Origin: Streptacidiphilus sp. P02-A3a
Lineage (GTDB): Bacteria; Actinomycetota; Actinomycetes; Streptomycetales; Streptomycetaceae
Reading direction: 5' to 3'
NCBI RefSeq assembly: GCF_014084105.1
Contig: NZ_CP048289.1
Span: forward strand, 2,427,922 to 2,491,921
DNA length: 64,000 bases
Below are positions 34,335-42,679 of the stretch, one piece after another (position 1 is the stretch's first letter; every line of letters begins with the position of its first letter). Both the position numbers and the translations under genes were made by a program. The notes under the pieces were generated by a model. That model saw only the letters and a program-made list of their open reading frames with translations. It had not been told where the DNA came from and did no database searches.

Positions 34335-35101
34335 GCGAACTGGTCAGCAACCGCATCCGCACCATGGCCGGCAAGCTCGGCCTGCCCCACCTCGTGGAGA
34401 GCCTGAACGAGTACGCCAAGCGGGCGGACGAGGCGAAGATGGGCTACGTCGACTTCCTCGACCTGGTCCTGTCCGAGGAACTCGCGGTCCGCGACGACCG
34501 GCGGTTCCGCCAGGGACTGCGGCTGTCGAAGCTGCCGCACCACAAGACGATGGACGACTACGACTTCTCGTTCCAGCCCGAGCTCGACCCGCGCAAGGTC
34601 AAGGACCTGGCGACCCTCTCCTTCGTCGAGGCCAAGGCCAACGCCGCTCTGCTGGGCCCGCCCGGGGTCGGCAAGACCCACATTGCCGTTGCCCTCGCGG
34701 TCGCCGCCTGCCGGGCCGGCTACTCGATCTACTTCACCAGCCTCGACGACATGGTCCGCCACCTCAAGACCGCCGAGGCCACCGGCCAGCTGACCAGCAA
34801 GCTCCGCACCTACCTGCGGCCCAGCGTCCTCGTGGTCGATGAAGTGGGCTACCAGCCCCTGGAACGAGCCGAGGCGAACCTGGTCTTCCAGGTGATCTCC
34901 AAGCGCTACGAAAAGGGCTCGATCATCCTGACCTCGAACAAGACCTTCAGTGAGTGGGGACAGGTGTTCGGTGACGAGGTTCTGGCCACGGCCATCCTCG
35001 ACCGGCTCCTGCACCACTGCGAAGTCATCGCGATCAACGGCAACAGCTACCGCCTCAAGAACCGCCTCCAAGCTATCGAGCGGGAGGCCGATGTCGCCTG
35101 A
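34331..35101 (+). CDS. istB: IS21 helper ATPase IstB
   Basis: 256-residue AAA+ ATPase with Walker A LLGPPGVGKTHIAVAL, Walker B VLVVDEVGYQPL and sensor region ILTSNKTFSEWGQVFGD. The TTG start at 34331 overlaps the istA stop. IstB-type proteins select target DNA and activate IstA. The protein appears complete. Confidence 0.92.
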   Translation: MSELVSNRIRTMAGKLGLPHLVESLNEYAKRADEAKMGYVDFLDLVLSEELAVRDDRRFRQGLRLSKLPHHKTMDDYDFSFQPELDPRKVKDLATLSFVEAKANAALLGPPGVGKTHIAVALAVAACRAGYSIYFTSLDDMVRHLKTAEATGQLTSKLRTYLRPSVLVVDEVGYQPLERAEANLVFQVISKRYEKGSIILTSNKTFSEWGQVFGDEVLATAILDRLLHHCEVIAINGNSYRLKNRLQAIEREADVA

Positions 35102-35160
35102 GCGGTTGATCAGTCTTCAAATTTCGGTTGCTGCCGGAGCCGTCGAACAGCTGCGGGCTG

Positions 35161-35605
35161 TCACTGGAGCGCAGAGGCCGCGTCGTCGCTCTGAGCCTGG
35201 TAGACGGTCACAGTCGTGGCCACAGCGTCGACTTCGATCGGTCCGGTGATCCTCAACCAGACCAGTTCGGGCAGGCCCTCGGAGCGATCGAGTCGGCCGA
35301 GCGCCTCGGTGGGCCAGGGCAACGGCAACTTCGGTAGGTGGATCAGGGAGATCCCGTCAATAAAGATGGGGGCCAGTTCGGGTTCCCCACGGGTGAACCG
35401 AGTAGAGATTGGACAGCGAGACCACCACATCGGGCTTCCACGGCCCCTTGCGCAGCCACACGTCCAGCGTGTTCTCCTTGCGGTCCTCGTTGGACTCGTC
35501 CAACGAGATGCGCTCGATGAAGTAGCTGATGCAGGACTCCAACGTGCACGCCGCATTCGTGCATCGGTTCTTGAAGGCGTCGGGTGCCCCATGTTCGTCG
35601 ACCAC
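35161..35605 (-). pseudogene. Passenger gene in IS21, frameshifted
   Basis: An ATG at 35605 opens a cysteine-containing protein (NRCTNAACTLESCISYFIER; DVVVSLSNLYSVHP). At a run of four C (35385-35388, top strand) the sensible reading shifts one frame and continues EPELAPIFIDGISLIHLPKL to LVWLRITGPIEVDAVATT and a stop at 35161, about 147 residues in all. It lies wholly inside the IS21 ends, which is unusual for this family. Function unknown. Confidence 0.5.
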
Positions 35606-35715
35606 GGCACGAGACTACGGTGAGCGGAACGGGCCATGAAAGCGACTTCGCTGACACGGGTCGGTGGCGCACACAACTCCGTACGCACTGGAGCACTCAG
35701 ATCAGTACGCGGACA

Positions 35716-35720
35716 CCTGG
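35716..35720. repeat. IS21 target-site duplication, right copy
   Basis: CCTGG, repeated at 32790-32794. Confidence 0.8.
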
Positions 35721-35834
35721 ATGTCTGACAATGGAAACCAGAACTATGTGATGGCTCATCAGGCCACTCTTGATGCTGGTTTCACCTGGGATGAGTTCGG
35801 ACCCGAGGCGGACGGTATACCCTTCCGAGGGTAG
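35721..35834 (+). pseudogene. Polymorphic toxin C-terminal region, 3' part
   Basis: Continuation of the frame broken at 32794: MSDNGNQNYVMAHQATLDAG then FTWDEFGPEADGIPFRG and TAG. It is followed after 21 bp by the putative immunity gene with AAGGAGG between them, the standard toxin-immunity arrangement. Confidence 0.65.
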
Positions 35835-35855
35835 GGATTTCAAGGAGGTGATGTC

Positions 35856-36155
35856 GTGGGATCTTCGGTCAGGATTGCCAAGAGGCCCTTGGCGGGCAGT
35901 AGTATCATATATTCATGGGAAAGAGACGATGGCTCAAGCGGGCACGTCATCGTCAATGTAGATACAGAAGCGATCCGCCCCTGTGACGCCGACGGGAAAC
36001 CAATTGGCGATATGTCGATTAACAGGAGCGTTGGAAACGTAGAGAACCCAGATCCCGCAATTCGAGGAAGGTTTGTTGTGGTGGCAGCCGCAATCTTTCA
36101 AGAGTGGGACCGGACTGGGATCCTCCCTGATGTGGTCAGCCGCAGCTACGGATGA
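35856..36155 (+). CDS. Putative immunity protein to the split toxin, 99 aa
   Basis: The GTG at 35856 lies 8 nt after AAGGAGG. The protein is small and mostly beta/acidic (IIYSWERDDGSSGHVIVNVD; IRPCDADGKPIGDMSI; VVVAAAIFQEWDRTG). It has lower GC than the chromosome, like the toxin fragment. Position directly behind the toxin frame is the main evidence for the immunity role. Its stop is 11 bp from the end of the IS66 transposase gene, so the next element inserted immediately behind it. With the toxin broken it is now an orphan immunity gene. Confidence 0.55.
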   Translation: MGSSVRIAKRPLAGSSIIYSWERDDGSSGHVIVNVDTEAIRPCDADGKPIGDMSINRSVGNVENPDPAIRGRFVVVAAAIFQEWDRTGILPDVVSRSYG

Positions 36156-36165
36156 CAGACCTCGG

Positions 36166-37623
36166 TCAGATCGGATCGGCGGCTCCTCTCGTGGTTGTCG
36201 TCAGATTTTCGGGATTCGGCGGCAGCCAGGGTCCACCGGCGAACAGTTGGACGAGGGCGTCGAGGTGGTCGATGTTGTGTTTCGCGGCGGTGGACAGGTA
36301 TGACCAGATGACGGCGAAGTCGGCGATTCCGGCCAGGGTTCGCCAGTACCCGGAGACTCGCTGGCGGATCTTCGCCCCTCTTACTTCCAACTCGGCTGCG
36401 TTGTTGGTGAAGGGGATCGTCAGGTCGTGGATGAAGGCCAGGATCATGTCGCGGTGCTTGTCGAAGCGGGCTGCCAGGGTCAGGCCCCTTTGCTGGAGCG
36501 GCGTACTGCCAGGGGTGTTGTCCGAGCGCATTGCCGCGATCGCGCCCGCGTAGCGGCAGCGGATCTCGGTGAGTTCCACTTCCGAGAGCGCCTCGAGGCC
36601 GGCCCGGCGGGCTTCGTGGGTTGCCTTCAGGGCGAGGACCAGGGTGTTGGCCATCGCCTCGGCACCCTGCTGGTGGCCGGGGTCGGCATCGTGGACGGCC
36701 TTGAGGTCCCGAAGCGTGTGGGCACCGCACCAGACGTGGACGGCGTCGACGAGGTGGGTGTAGCCGCCGTAGCCGTCGCGGACCAGGATCCCGGCGAAGC
36801 CGTCGAGGATCTTCCCGGCGTCGATGTCGGCGACGCCGCGTCCCCCGGTGTGCATGGCGGTGAACTTGTCGTCGCGGGCCACGTGCAGGTATGCGAGCTT
36901 CGCGGCGGCGCGCGCGGTGGTCTCGTCCACGTGCAGGAGCCGGGCCCGGTGCAGGATCTTCTGGATGTGGGCCATGAACGGCTCCAGAGCGGCGGCGGCC
37001 TGGCGGCGAACGTTGACGAGCCAGCCGGTCGAGCAGTCGATGCCGGCCAGGTCACGCAGCAGCCGCTTCGCGCGACCGAAAGGCAGGTGATGGGCCATCA
37101 CGGTGAGCACCGCCCGGGCCTTCACTCCCGGACCCCACTGCACTCGGTCACCCGCGCCCGAAGGTGCCGACCCGACGGTCACCGTCCCGCAGCACGGGCA
37201 GGTCTTGGAGATCACCCAGTACTCGGTGACCAGGGGCGGCGGAGGCGCGGCCACCTCGAACACCTGCCGCTTGGATACCCTGAACACTGTGGCGTCGGCC
37301 AGTTCGGTCCCGCAGTTGCCGCACTCCGGTGGCGGGCACTCGATCACCTCGTCCGGATCAGCGACCTGGCAGCGGGTGGCCCCGGGGTCGCCGTGCTGCT
37401 TGCCCGGCTTGCGCCCGGACTTCCTTCGCATCGCCGACGCCTTCGGTGGCGGCTTGCGATACGGGCCGTCCGCGGACGGAGGCTGGGAGGAGTTCGAGGA
37501 GTCCCGGTTCAACCGGTCCTGGAGTTCGGCGACGCGAGCAGTTAGCTCCTCGATCCGGGCAAGGGCAGTGGCCAGCGCGGCGACCAACTCGCCGCGATCC
37601 AGCGCCTCCAGCCCGATATCCAC
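36166..37623 (-). CDS. IS66-family transposase
   Basis: 485 residues: a leading coiled coil (ALARIEELTARVAELQDRLN), the NSSQPPSAD linker, a basic Lys-rich patch, a zinc-binding region (CGNCG; CPCCG) and the DDE core (LLHVDETTAR; VRDGYGGYTHL; IPFTNNAAELEVRG), ending with the IS66 C-terminal signature YLSTAAKHNID. It appears intact. The tnpA/tnpB helpers of classical IS66 are absent, as in many actinobacterial copies. I could not fix the ends of the element. Confidence 0.9.
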   Translation of the reverse strand: MDIGLEALDRGELVAALATALARIEELTARVAELQDRLNRDSSNSSQPPSADGPYRKPPPKASAMRRKSGRKPGKQHGDPGATRCQVADPDEVIECPPPECGNCGTELADATVFRVSKRQVFEVAAPPPPLVTEYWVISKTCPCCGTVTVGSAPSGAGDRVQWGPGVKARAVLTVMAHHLPFGRAKRLLRDLAGIDCSTGWLVNVRRQAAAALEPFMAHIQKILHRARLLHVDETTARAAAKLAYLHVARDDKFTAMHTGGRGVADIDAGKILDGFAGILVRDGYGGYTHLVDAVHVWCGAHTLRDLKAVHDADPGHQQGAEAMANTLVLALKATHEARRAGLEALSEVELTEIRCRYAGAIAAMRSDNTPGSTPLQQRGLTLAARFDKHRDMILAFIHDLTIPFTNNAAELEVRGAKIRQRVSGYWRTLAGIADFAVIWSYLSTAAKHNIDHLDALVQLFAGGPWLPPNPENLTTTTRGAADPI

Positions 37624-37653
37624 AACATCCTCAACGATCCGGAACCTCGACCG

Positions 37654-37968
37654 TTACCAAGCCCATGAGCCGGAGCCCGGGCGAGACGAACCCGCTCGCC
37701 ACCCCATGTGAATAGCTACCCTGGCTCTTGATCGAATTAACCCATTGCTGCTCAGCCGCCCCCTTTGCCTTATTCTTCTTCGGCACCCCTGGGCCTTCTG
37801 CAGGCCAAGCAATCCGCTGTCGGCTCCGGCGCGCATCTCGGTAAGATGCGAATTGAGCACCGCCGCACTTCCTAGTGGTCCACTGTAGAGAGACACGTGC
37901 TTCGCTTGGACGACACTTGCCGATGCTGTGCCGGGAGCCAACCCGATAATGAGCAGGACTGCCATCAT
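37654..37968 (-). pseudogene. Secreted-protein remnant with signal peptide
   Basis: An ATG at 37968 opens a convincing signal peptide (MMAVLLIIGLAPGTASAS) and about 40 plausible residues (VQAKHVSLYSGPLGSAAVLN). The frame then becomes Arg/Gly-rich, while an adjacent frame reads well (EQQWVNSIKSQGSYSHGVAS, GFVSPGLRLMGLVTVEV), so a frameshift is likely. The GC content is low, and the gene runs into the upstream side of the IS66 transposase gene. It is probably the remains of a horizontally acquired gene. Confidence 0.35.
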
Positions 37969-38208
37969 CAACGAGGAATAAATTCGAGCACAATTAAATT
38001 TCTCGCGTATATTGTGATGTATTTATCTATTGCACCTCCAAGTCGAGTGAAACTGGCGGAGTCGGTGTATGGCCGAACGTAAGGATTGGTGGGCGAATGC
38101 CAAAATCCCTGCACGGTTAATTCTGATACATTATTCCAAATGTTCTGAATTATCATATTTGGCGAGAGCTGCCGAACTGAGCCAGGGCACTGTCGGTGGC
38201 TACCTCTG
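37969..38208. other. AT-rich remnant DNA
   Basis: A stretch visibly richer in A/T than the rest of the window (for example TTAAATTTCTCGCGTATATT). A minus-strand frame from an ATG at 38156 (MIIQNIWNNVSELTV) runs 62 codons into the signal-peptide ORF, but coding is doubtful. It is probably foreign DNA between two IS remnants. Confidence 0.4.
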
Positions 38209-38507
38209 TCAGGCTGACGTGGGCTGCGAGTGCAGCGGGGTCCCACCACCGCTCGTCATCAGCGTTTCCAGCACAGCGAGGCGCTTGAACTGGTAGAGCA
38301 GGACGGAGGTCTGCTCTACCACGTAGCGGAGCTTGCCCAGGCCGTGGATGTCGGGGTGGCTGCGGTGTGAGATGACGGGCATGGTGCCGCGATGCGGCGG
38401 GGCCGCCCGGTGCACGGCCTGACTGTCGTAGCCCTTGTCAGCCGGGAGGGCGTCGGGGCGCTTGCGGGGGTGGCCGACGTGGCCGACAACCGGCGGGACG
38501 CCGCAAA
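38209..38507 (-). pseudogene. IS5-type transposase, C-terminal fragment
   Basis: The minus strand encodes DALPADKGYDSQAV, MPVISHRSHPDIHGLGKLRY and VVEQTSVLLYQFKRLAVLE, the second half of a DDE transposase closely related to the plus-strand remnant that starts at 38508. The N-terminal half is missing where the two meet, so one copy truncated the other. Confidence 0.7.
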
Positions 38508-39396
38508 GTTCGTAACGAGATCTTGAGGTGCGACGCTGTCCAGCTGTAACCGCTATGACGCTGCGTCGTTCGTGAGGGTGTGAGCGTCAAGCAGTGGGTC
38601 GTGGACGACGAGTTGTGGGCACTGATCGAGCCGGTGCTGCCGCCCTGGCCGGAGTGCTCGCCCGGCCCCGGCCGGTGCCAGACCGGCTCTGTCTGCGGGG
38701 CGTGCTGTTGGTGCTCTACATTGGGATCACCTGGCAGCAGCTGCCGTTGGAGCTTGGCTTCGGCTCCGGGCAGACCTGCTGGCGTAGGCTGGGGCGCTGA
38801 CAGGACGCCAGCGTCTTAGACCAGCTGCACCGCATACTCCTGTCACAGCTGAACGCGACCGGTGAACTGGACTGGAGCCGCGCGTGCGTGGACACCTCCC
38901 TCGTGCGCGCGAAAAAGGGGGCCCGCGACGGGTCCGTCGCCTGTCGACCACCGCAAGAGCGGTAGCAAACACCACCTGTATCTGCGACGGCAACGGCACC
39001 CCGCTCATGGTCATCACCACCGCGGCCAACGTCAACGGCATCACCCAGACCCTGGCCCTAGTCGACGCCGCCCCCGTCGCCGGCCACCTCGGCCACCCCC
39101 ACAAGGGCCCCGACGCCCTCCCGGGCGACAAGGGCTACGACAGTCAGGCCGCCCGTCGGGCTCTGCGGCACCGCGGGATCCTGCCCGTCATCTCCCGCCG
39201 TGGACACCCCGACATCCACGGCCTGGGCAAGCTCTGCTGCGTCTTAAGCAGACCTTCGGCCTCCTGCACCAGTCCAACGCCTCGCCAACCGCTGGGAACG
39301 CCGCCTCAACTTCCACGAAGCCCTGGTCTCCCTGGGCCGTACCATCATCTGCTGGCGACGCCTCAAGAAAGCCGCACCATGATCGTGTTACGAGCT
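38508..39396 (+). mobile_element. IS5-type element, degraded, about 890 bp
   Basis: The ends are related inverted repeats: GTTCGTAACGAGATCTTG at the left and, reading inward from the right, GCTCGTAACACGATCATG. Between them a transposase of about 260 residues is broken by several frameshifts: KQWVVDDELWALIEPVLPPW; CLRGVLLVLYIGITWQQLPL; ACVDTSLVRAKKG; MVITTAANVNGITQTLALVD; GDKGYDSQAARRALRHRGIL. It cannot make an active enzyme. It may once have been mobilised by intact relatives. Confidence 0.75.
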
Positions 39397-39553
39397 CCAG
39401 GGACCCGAACACCAATGGGGAGAACTGCCCGACGGTCTGGGCGGATCATGCTCGCGAAGAGGTCTGGTCCTGAGTTGGAAGCAGGGTATTCGGAAGGCGA
39501 AGCGGCCATCCGGCTTCCGTTCCGTAGGGTGGCTGCGGTCAGGGAGGCTTGTG

Positions 39554-40078
39554 ATGTCCCAGAAGGTGCCGTAGTTCGCTGAGATGCTGGCCGACTGCCG
39601 ACGCTCCGCAGTGCATCTGGAGATGCGCGACGTGTACGGCGTGGCCGAAGAGGATGCTGACTTCGCAGCGTGGAAGGCCGGACGTCGCCACGACCACGCC
39701 GACCGGGAATCCTGGTGGTCACCGTTCCTCACGCTGGTATCTGACGCTGTTGCCAGGGGGGTTGAGTTCCGGCGGGCGCGTGTCGTCTCCGAGCCACTGA
39801 CGGACTACATCCGATACGAGCACTCGTGCACCTTCCAGAACGTCGCGGCGGGTGAGTCGGTCCGATGGCTGCCGAGACACCGGGCGTCAGATCTGCTGCT
39901 ATCGGGAAATGACCTGTGGATCTTTGATGACCAGGTGGCACGGTTCGGCCTGTTCTCCGGCGACGGTGCTTTCCTGGAGCACCAGTTGAATGACGACCCA
40001 CAGGTCGTGAAGCGCTGTGCCGACGCTTTCGGGGCCGTGTGGGACAGGGCCACACCCCACGAGGACTACCGGATCTGA
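39554..40078 (+). CDS. DUF6879 protein with amber codon near its start
   Basis: The frame opens at ATG 39554 behind GGGAGG (MSQKVP), meets TAG at codon 7 (39572) and continues FAEMLADCRRSAVHLEMRD. An ATG at 39584 can restart it, giving 164 residues. The protein matches the actinomycete DUF6879 family (DFAAWKAGRRHDH; ARVVSEPLTDYIRYEHS; WLPRHRASDLLL; WIFDDQVARFGLFSGDG), usually linked to XRE/DUF397 regulators. The best ribosome-binding site serves the ATG before the TAG, so expression is probably reduced or depends on readthrough or reinitiation. Confidence 0.75.
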
Positions 40079-40104
40079 CAGCGCAATTTCCCCGTCATGC
40101 CGCG

Positions 40105-40143
40105 CCGCTGCCCCGGACCCTCGCCGTGGGTCCGGGGCAGCGG
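40105..40143. repeat. Hairpin element, right copy
   Basis: Identical over 39 bp to 29860-29898 (16-bp stem, loop TCGCCGT), in the same orientation. It marks the right edge of the accessory segment, just before the purine cluster. Confidence 0.7.
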
Positions 40144-40227
40144 TCCCCAGAGCGCGAACGCGCCGGGGAGTCCGGGCGGCACACCGTCCAGTGGCGCCCG
40201 GAGTATGGGGGGACTACATGAAGAGGC

Positions 40228-41610
40228 TCAGCCGCGGGTGGCCAGGTCGCGGGCGGCGTCGGCGGCGGCCTTGGCGATGCGCTCCTCGTTGACCGTGGTC
40301 AGGTGGCCCTGCTCGACCACCGGGCGGCCGTTGACCAGCAGCAGCGTCAGCGGCGGCAGCGCGCCCAGGGTGAGCGCGGCGACCGGGTCGGCGATCGACG
40401 AGTGCATCACGCCGTCCACCTTCCACAGCGCCAGGTCGGCCAGCTTGCCGACCTCGATCGAACCGATCTCGTGCTGGCGGCCGAGCACCCGGGCGCCGCC
40501 CATCGTGCCCAGGCGCAGCACCTGACGGCCCGTCATCGCGTCCGGGCGGCCGCGCAACCGGTTGATCAGCAGCGCGTTGCGCAGCTCGGTGCCCAGTTCG
40601 CCGGACTCGTTGGAGGCGGTGCCGTCCACGCCCAGGCCGACCGGTACCCCGGCCGCCATCATGTCCGGGACCCGGGCGATCCCGGCCGCGAGCCGGGCGT
40701 TGGAGGACGGGCAGTGCGCCACGCCGGTCCCGGTCTGCGCGAACTTGGCGATGTCGGAGTCGTTCATGTGGACGCAGTGCGCCATCCACACGTCCTCGCC
40801 GAGCCAGCCCACGCTCTCGAAGTAGTCGGTCGGGCCCATCCCGAACAGCTCCTTGCAGAACTGCTCCTCCTCCGCCGTCTCCGAACCGTGGGTGTGCAGC
40901 CGCACGCCCTTGCGCCGGGCCAGTACGGCGGCCTCCCGCATCAGCTCACTGGTCACCGAGAACGGCGAGCAGGGGGCGATGGCGATGTGCAGCATCGAGC
41001 CGAAGGCCGCGTCGTGGTAGCGGTCCACCGCGGCCTCGGACGCGATCAGGATGTCCTCGGTCCTCTCCACCGCGAAGTCCGGCGGCAGGCCGCCGTCGCT
41101 CTTCCCGCGCGACATCGAGCCCCGGGTGGCGGTGAAGCGCATGCCGAGTTCGGCCACCGCCTCGATCTCGGCCCCGAGGATGTCGCCCCCGCCCTGCGGG
41201 AACACGTAGTGGTGGTCCATCGCCGTGGTGCAGCCGGACTTCAGCAGCGCGGCGGCGGAGCCCTGGGCGGCGGCGTGGACCAGCCGGTCGTCGATCCGGG
41301 CCCAGGTCGGGTACAGCGCCACCAGCCAGTCGAACAGGATGTTGTCCTGCGCCAGCCCGCGGGTGATCCACTGGTAGAAGTGGTGGTGGGTGTTGACCAG
41401 GCCCGGGGTGACCAGGTGGCCCTCTGCGTTGATCCGCCGGGTGACCCCCTGGAGCCACTGCGGGGCCGGGCCCTCGCCGACCGACTCGATCCGGTTGCCG
41501 GCGACGACGACATGGCCGCGGGTGTACTCGTTGCCCTCGGCGTCGACGGTGGCGATCGCCGCGTTCTCGATGACGATGCGCTCGTCCGAGGGCGGGGGGA
41601 GGGTGCTCAT
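40228..41610 (-). CDS. 8-oxoguanine deaminase (amidohydrolase family)
   Basis: 460-residue zinc amidohydrolase. Metal site: VNTHHHFYQW, VRLHTHGSETAEEE, a later HCVHMNDSDI, and GLGVDGTASNES with the catalytic Asp. It matches the family that deaminates 8-oxoguanine to urate (8-oxoguanine deaminase) and is related to chlorohydrolases such as TrzN/AtzB. Location beside uricase supports 8-oxoguanine as substrate, giving urate directly. The ATG at 41610 follows GGGGGGAGGG. It is the last gene of the minus-strand run OHCU decarboxylase, HIU hydrolase, uricase, deaminase, with a 141-bp gap before it. Confidence 0.85.
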   Translation of the reverse strand: MSTLPPPSDERIVIENAAIATVDAEGNEYTRGHVVVAGNRIESVGEGPAPQWLQGVTRRINAEGHLVTPGLVNTHHHFYQWITRGLAQDNILFDWLVALYPTWARIDDRLVHAAAQGSAAALLKSGCTTAMDHHYVFPQGGGDILGAEIEAVAELGMRFTATRGSMSRGKSDGGLPPDFAVERTEDILIASEAAVDRYHDAAFGSMLHIAIAPCSPFSVTSELMREAAVLARRKGVRLHTHGSETAEEEQFCKELFGMGPTDYFESVGWLGEDVWMAHCVHMNDSDIAKFAQTGTGVAHCPSSNARLAAGIARVPDMMAAGVPVGLGVDGTASNESGELGTELRNALLINRLRGRPDAMTGRQVLRLGTMGGARVLGRQHEIGSIEVGKLADLALWKVDGVMHSSIADPVAALTLGALPPLTLLLVNGRPVVEQGHLTTVNEERIAKAAADAARDLATRG

Positions 41611-41751
41611 CACGTGCTCCAAGGCGGTGTCGGGTGATGCGGCGAGGGACTGCCGCACCTGCGAGGTACCGCCGTCGGATGGTGCTGCCCAGGGCGGGAC
41701 GGCGGGAGAATCCCTGGGGACTGCCACAGTACGTCGGTGGCGGGCGCGGCG

Positions 41752-42672
41752 TCAGGCGACCGGGATGACCGGGGTGACGCCCTCGCGGTGTACCGACCCC
41801 TCGATCAAACCATAGGGACGGTCCGCTGCGTAGTAGACCTCGTTGTCGTTCTTGAGGCCGAAGGGCTCCAGGTCCACCAGGAAGTGGTGCTTGTTCGGCA
41901 GCTCCAGCCGTACCTCGTCGATCTCGGTGCGGTTGTTCAGGACCCGGGTGCCCATGGCGTACAGGGTCTGCTGGAGCGAGTAGGAGTAGGTCTCGGCGAA
42001 GGCCTCCAGCAGGTGGCGGCGTACGTGGGTGTACGAGCGCTCCCAGTTGGGCTGGGTCTCCTCGCCGCTCCAGGAGTGCTTCCAGCGGGCGGTGACCTGG
42101 GTGGCCAGGATCCGGTCGTACGCCTCCTTGAGGGTGGTGTACTTGTCCTTGATGTAGCCCCAGAACTCCGAGTTGGTGGTGTTCAGCACGGTGAGCTCCC
42201 GGAGCCCGGTGATCACCTCGAAGTTCTCGCCGTCGTAGGTGATCTGGGCGGTGCGGACCTCACCGCCGTTGCGCACGAAGGAGTGCCCGGGCTCCCGGCC
42301 CTCCTCGCTGTTGCCTATGTACGGGCGGGAGCTGTCCGGCGTCCGGATCCGGTCCCAGGTGTACTCCTCGATCCGGATCCGGGCCCGCCTGATCGGCTCG
42401 TTGTTGTCGACGAAGTGGCGGGCGAGGTGGATGCCGAACGCCTCGGCCGACTCTATGCCGTGCTCCTTGGCGAAGGCGTACACGGTGTTCTTGGTGGTGT
42501 CGGTCGGCAGGCAGTTGGCGTTGGAGCCGGTGAGGTGGACGTCGTCGAGGTCCCCGGAGAGCGCGACCGAGACGTTCAGGTCCTTGATTTCGTGGCGGGT
42601 GGTGTCCCGGTAGACGCGGACCACGCGGGTCTCCGCCTTGCCGTACTGGTTCTGGCCAAGCACGTGAGCCAT
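41752..42672 (-). CDS. pucL: Urate oxidase (uricase)
   Basis: 306 residues with two T-fold domains. Oxidises urate with O2 to 5-hydroxyisourate and H2O2 without a cofactor. Active-site segments: QNQYGKAETRVVRV (catalytic Lys), NCLPTDTTKNTVYAFA (catalytic Thr) and, in the second half, SEFWGYIKDKYTTLKEAYDR and MGTRVLNNRTEIDEVRLELP. 7 bp separate it from the HIU hydrolase gene upstream. The H2O2 made here is a likely reason for the catalase gene 10 kb away. Confidence 0.96.
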   Translation of the reverse strand: MAHVLGQNQYGKAETRVVRVYRDTTRHEIKDLNVSVALSGDLDDVHLTGSNANCLPTDTTKNTVYAFAKEHGIESAEAFGIHLARHFVDNNEPIRRARIRIEEYTWDRIRTPDSSRPYIGNSEEGREPGHSFVRNGGEVRTAQITYDGENFEVITGLRELTVLNTTNSEFWGYIKDKYTTLKEAYDRILATQVTARWKHSWSGEETQPNWERSYTHVRRHLLEAFAETYSYSLQQTLYAMGTRVLNNRTEIDEVRLELPNKHHFLVDLEPFGLKNDNEVYYAADRPYGLIEGSVHREGVTPVIPVA

Positions 42673-42679
42673 GGGATCT

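Larger units (their letters stand above)
32795..35715. mobile_element. IS21-family insertion sequence, 2921 bp
   Basis: The element begins TGTCGGCGTACGAGCG and ends CAGTACGCGGACA, so the termini are inverted (TGTCSGCGTAC). It is bounded by CCTGG duplications. It carries istA and istB overlapping by 4 bp, followed by about 600 bp containing a frameshifted passenger gene on the other strand. The exact duplication and intact istAB suggest a fairly recent insertion, into a toxin gene. Confidence 0.85.

Noticed and set aside
40097..40525. Plus-strand ORF beginning in the right hairpin element
   Set aside because: It runs antisense through the 8-oxoguanine deaminase 3' end with low-complexity composition; not coding.
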